64,000 bases of DNA, from NCBI GenBank assembly GCA_022577435.1, contig JAKOON010000011.1, positions 20,228,031 through 20,292,030 on the forward strand, given 5' to 3'. The notes beneath the pieces are model-generated. The model saw only the letters and a list, made by a program, of their open reading frames with translations, was not told the DNA's origin and ran no database searches. The position numbers and the translations under genes were made by a program. This DNA is from Embiotoca jacksoni. Lineage: Eukaryota; Chordata; Actinopteri; Embiotocidae. Shown here piece after piece: positions 60,401-64,000 of the stretch. How positions within the stretch are numbered: position 1 is the stretch's first letter; every line of letters starts with the position of its first letter.

Positions 60401-61304
60401 CAGCATGTCCCAACAATAAATTAATCACCCTTCTTCTTTGTCTCAAAACAGGAGTTGGGATGTCAAAATAGTGCTCTGCAGTACTTGGGGTATTCTGAAA
60501 ATAGATCGGGTCCAATCTCTCCTCACTAATGAAGTCCCTGTGCACTGAGCCTCACACCTGCAGTTTCAATTACCACACCGAGGCAAAGCGGGAAATCCCG
60601 AAAGTGCTGGTCCAGCCAGTCGACACTCAGGTGAAGCAGAGGCAGCAGTGTAATGTTGTTACTCACATTATGAACAGAATTTATACAAGTGTCCGCTTTG
60701 AATGAGCTCAAGTCTTTGGGACAACACATTTATATGAAGATTACTTTAGGAAGTCCCTAATTTATTGCAAGACAATGCGTTTTCATTTATTCATTTATGT
60801 ATTTATGCATGGATGGCTTTCTGTGTTCTTTTCCAAGCCAAGAGTTTATTTGGTGTTTTGCATATAAATATTTTTCAGGCATATTTTAGATTGAAATTTT
60901 GCTTTTGCACATTGTTTTTTTAAACTCGAGCGTTTCTCTGCTGTGACTTTATTGGTTTAACTACAGTAAACAGGATTTCTTGGTCTGTCGAGTGTCTCTG
61001 CCAAGTGTTAATGCTACAGGACACTTCTGCTCATTTAATCTCCTGCTCTTGGGAGAAAAGATCAAAGCCGTTCAGCGGAGCCACGTATGTGTTGAAGAGG
61101 AGCAGTCAGTCGAGACGCCTCTAATGGACAATATTCATACATTCATTCAGTGGCTTTGCAGTTCGTCACGATATTGATTGATTGTTTTGATTTATGTACA
61201 ATAAGGCTACACATTTTCTAATAAGCTTTTCTCTGAGATGCAGAGTTTGTTTAACAAATTCAATATTATTGAGTGGAGTGTGTATTCAGCTCATCCCGGA
61301 CCGT
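53999..61304. other. Gene-free region right of the LINE
   Basis: No exon is recognised. It contains an (AC)n tract at 54462-54495, a G-tract at 54855-54868 and a (TA)n tract near 59468-59492. Around 59000-59300 the sequence is evenly composed and non-repetitive, which makes it a candidate for conserved non-coding DNA, but I cannot test conservation. Confidence 0.5.
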
Positions 61305-61352
61305 CCCCCTGCTCGTCCCCCTGCTCGTCCCCCTGCTCGTCCCCCTGCTCGT
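61305..61352 (+). repeat. 12-bp tandem repeat CCCCCTGCTCGT
   Basis: Four exact copies. The 12-bp period keeps several frames open (PARPPARP, SPCSSPCS), which are not genes. Confidence 0.95.
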
Positions 61353-61654
61353 CCGTGGGCTTGTTATCTCTGGAACATGCCTCTGGACAAGGACGGTTCC
61401 TGATAGGACGCCGGCCATCGCTACCCGCAGGAGGGGATCAGATGCTTTGCCAGAACTTGTGGTCAGTGAAGATTATCTGGTTTTGTTGGAGCTTTACAGA
61501 CTTAGTCTCAGTCTCCGGTTTGACTCTCACTGATCCGTCCTATCGAAAGAACAAAAACATGCTTGTTGGAGGCCGAGATTTATTTGTTTGGAGGTGGATG
61601 TGCTGCAATGAGCTGTGCAGACGTTTCCTCTTTTAAAGCCTCTGTGCTGACAAT

Positions 61655-61745
61655 GTCCATCTGCACATCTGTCCGTCTGCACATCTGTCCGTCTGCACAT
61701 CTGTCCGTCTATATTTCCTTCCATCTACACATCTGTCCGTCTGTA
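61655..61745 (+). repeat. 15-bp repeat CATCTGTCCGTCTGC
   Basis: Three tandem copies and a diverged fourth after a short spacer. Confidence 0.85.
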
Positions 61746-61854
61746 TGTGTGTACCTTTCTCATGTGTGATACATCAGGAGCACCTTGAGGGAATATCTTC
61801 ACATTTGACATGAGTTCTCATTTGGACTCAAGGAAGAGTTAACAAGATTTAGAT

Positions 61855-62205
61855 TTTTAAAAGTCAAAGGTCACTGTGACCTCACAAAACACGTTTGCAG
61901 CCGATACTCCAAAAGTCATAAAACTAGATATAACACAATTTCATACACATCTCTAAAGTGATGATTCAACAGGTCAAAGGTCAAGTTCACTGTGATATTT
62001 AAAAATAATCCAAAAACACTTTCCCCTTCCTGAACATCATAACTCGGGAACAGAAGTGGAGATTGTGACCATGTTCCACATCTGGTCTGATACTGAGTTG
62101 GTGACACTGATCTCGGGTGTCCACCTTGAAACTGCAACGATTCTATAGATCTTCTGTGCTGTCGGGTTGAAGAAGTGTGAATTTTCTTTAGAATTTGTAA
62201 CATCC
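61855..62205. mobile_element. Unclassified dispersed-repeat-like segment with nuclear-receptor half-sites
   Basis: The segment has two related sub-blocks about 105 bases apart. Each carries GTCAAAGGTCA followed by CACTGTGA (61863-61880 and 61972-61996). This texture (AAAGGTCACTGTGACCTCAC, AACTCGGGAACAG) resembles a common fish interspersed repeat, but I cannot name the family. It contains a perfect AGGTCACTGTGACCT palindrome at 61868-61882 and AGGTCAAAGGTCA at 61971-61983. Confidence 0.45.
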
Positions 62206-64000
62206 ACATATGAAGTCTAGTCTGTTGTCATGGCTACAACTTTATGTTCTATCACGATCAGATTCATTGTCTGAATTGCTTTAATGTCAAGACGATATAA
62301 TATTACAAGAGTCTACATGGATGTAAATTGCAACATGACTGGTTGGTGGAGGCATACAAGCACAAGGCGATGATTTTAGTTTGATATAGTTTGGATACTT
62401 TGCCTTTTCAATACTTTTATAGCACATTTCTAATACTATAATATGCACATTAATATAGTACATAGCTATTCAGCCACTTCAGATTGTTTGTTGCTGCAGA
62501 GTCAAGGTCATATATCAGGAGTTAGCAGGAGTGTACAAAGATTAAAGATGCGCCAAGTGAGATTTCATTATCAGAGGATTCGGAGGCTTGTTTGGTCCAG
62601 CAGTTGATAATAACCCATGTGAAGAAAGGGATTATGGTGTCCTGGAGGCTCCCTGGTCTCAGGCACAAAGCATGAAACCATGACGTGGGTTTGAGGTACA
62701 TTAACATCCTGCTCTGTTCCAGTGTTTCCAGTCTGGTTCCACTTTTAGTTCTAAAACTCTTACAACTGCAAATGCTCCAAATAAGTACAGCATTTTCTAA
62801 AATATGGAAGTGAGGTTAAAATGCAACGTCTTCATTCGATGACGTATATCTGAGGTCTGTAACATCCATTCCCTGTCTCTAAAATAACGTAACTCCTGCC
62901 AGGCTTTGCCCAAGCTGCCTTTTTTTCTAATCATGCCCGATCTTATTGCACCGTCATTGTATTAAGTGGCAATTACAGGCCATGAGAACATTATGTGGGT
63001 GAGAAACCTCTCCTAATCCAAGCATGCAATTCTATGAATAACAATGGAGAAACTCCAATCTGGATAAGTCATTACATCTGTCTCTCGGTCTCTAATCCTC
63101 TCTTTGTTTTCCTGTTTGTTTTTCATGCCTTTTCTCCAACCATTTCCTATTTACTCCCATAAACCTTCCCTTATCTCCATGTTTATCATATTCTTAACTT
63201 TAAAAAAAAAAAAGCCTAAATAGTTCAGTCCTATAGCCTGTTCACCTCTCAGGAATGTAAACAATGTCTTTTTTTTGTTATGCCACCTGCAGTGGATTAT
63301 ATTCACCCCATACTACCCTGCCAATTAAGACGCAGTGTTGCTCTATCGAAGCAGGAAGATTTATGTGCAGACAGCAGCTGTCTGATTTAGATATATCAGG
63401 GCTATTAAAACACTTCTCATGAATAGATGGATCTTTCAACGCAATTGCCATATTAATATCTCCTATGCACACGAGCCCAGACATCACATAGAAAGAGATT
63501 AGGTTTCCAGGAGTGGCTGCTCTTGTAATCATATAGATTGCATGTGTCGTGGGATTCATTAGGTATTGTGGTTTTGAATCAGGACACCCAGATACCGCTA
63601 CTGGAGGTCATTTTTTCATTTCAGAGAATACGTAACAAAGATATTGAAGGTTTAAGAGAGACTACCTCTAAAAATAATAATAATAATAATAATTGTTGTT
63701 GTCTTTGCAATATGAAATCAGGGTCAGTGTAATGCAGCTCATTTAATTTCCTCCAAAGTCAAAGGCTTCAGACTCATGAATGAGAAGACACAAAATTCCT
63801 TAAAAAAACATTTTTAGCATTTGTTTTAGAAATGTATTTCCTGTGAGCGCTTTCCATTTTCTAAAGATGATAACACCTTTCTCCTTAGATAAAGCCACTT
63901 AACATGTTTTCTCTTTCTGGAGAGATGAATTCACGTTTAGCCAATTAAATACATTCTTACATAGTTTTGGCAGAAATAGAGATTAACCACGAAGAGTCAC
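62206..64000. other. Gene-free right end
   Basis: No exon, RNA gene or mobile element is recognised. The stretch 62940-63080 and the stretch 63290-63600 are evenly composed and could be conserved non-coding DNA. An (AAT)n tract is at 63673-63694. Confidence 0.45.

Noticed and set aside
61194..61636. Overlapping frames with PPARPPARP or SPCSSPCS repeats
   Set aside because: Produced by four 12-bp repeats, with no other coding signal.

Overview
The window is nuclear DNA of a vertebrate, almost certainly a ray-finned (teleost) fish. All genes are spliced with GT-AG introns. The five proteins I can assemble are vertebrate orthologues. A LINE with the 3' end typical of fish L2/CR1-like elements is present, and simple repeats and minisatellites are very dense. 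It holds no prokaryotic, plasmid or phage features and no CRISPR array.

Layout. (1) 1-1304 is a minisatellite running off the left edge, followed by a CpG/ETS-rich stretch (about 1490-2050). (2) 3715-13174 (+) is prodh, mitochondrial proline dehydrogenase, 14 coding exons and 648 aa; its last intron carries a 2.45-kb 15-bp minisatellite. (3) 16849-18186 (+) is a gal3st1-type galactosylceramide sulfotransferase, 2 coding exons and 421 aa. (4) 19894-20218 (-) is uqcr10, a complex III subunit (63 aa). It sits head to head with (5) zmat5 at 21500-22813 (+), a U12-type spliceosome protein (175 aa). The gap between their start codons (20219-21499) contains repeated ETS-like motifs. (6) 24054-40421 (-) is cabp7, an EF-hand, tail-anchored Ca-binding protein (213 aa) with an 11.4-kb intron; it converges on zmat5 tail to tail. 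(7) 40422-64000 has no gene I can recognise. It holds a decayed LINE (50908-53742, -), several tandem arrays, and single-copy-looking AT-rich DNA.

The order uqcr10 - zmat5 - cabp7, with divergent then convergent orientation, matches human 22q12.2. gal3st1 and prodh also map to human 22q, so this is a conserved chromosome-22-like block. The genes are not a functional operon. prodh and uqcr10 both feed the mitochondrial respiratory chain, and the rest are neighbours by descent.

I see no new enzymatic system. The observations most worth following are: the prodh intron array, which is open in the prodh reading frame if the intron is retained; repeated ETS-like sites at the uqcr10/zmat5 divergent promoter; a perfect 35-bp inverted repeat inside the cabp7 intron; a LINE whose coding sequence has been broken by several independent internal tandem amplifications; and a dispersed repeat carrying a perfect oestrogen-receptor-type palindrome and a DR1.
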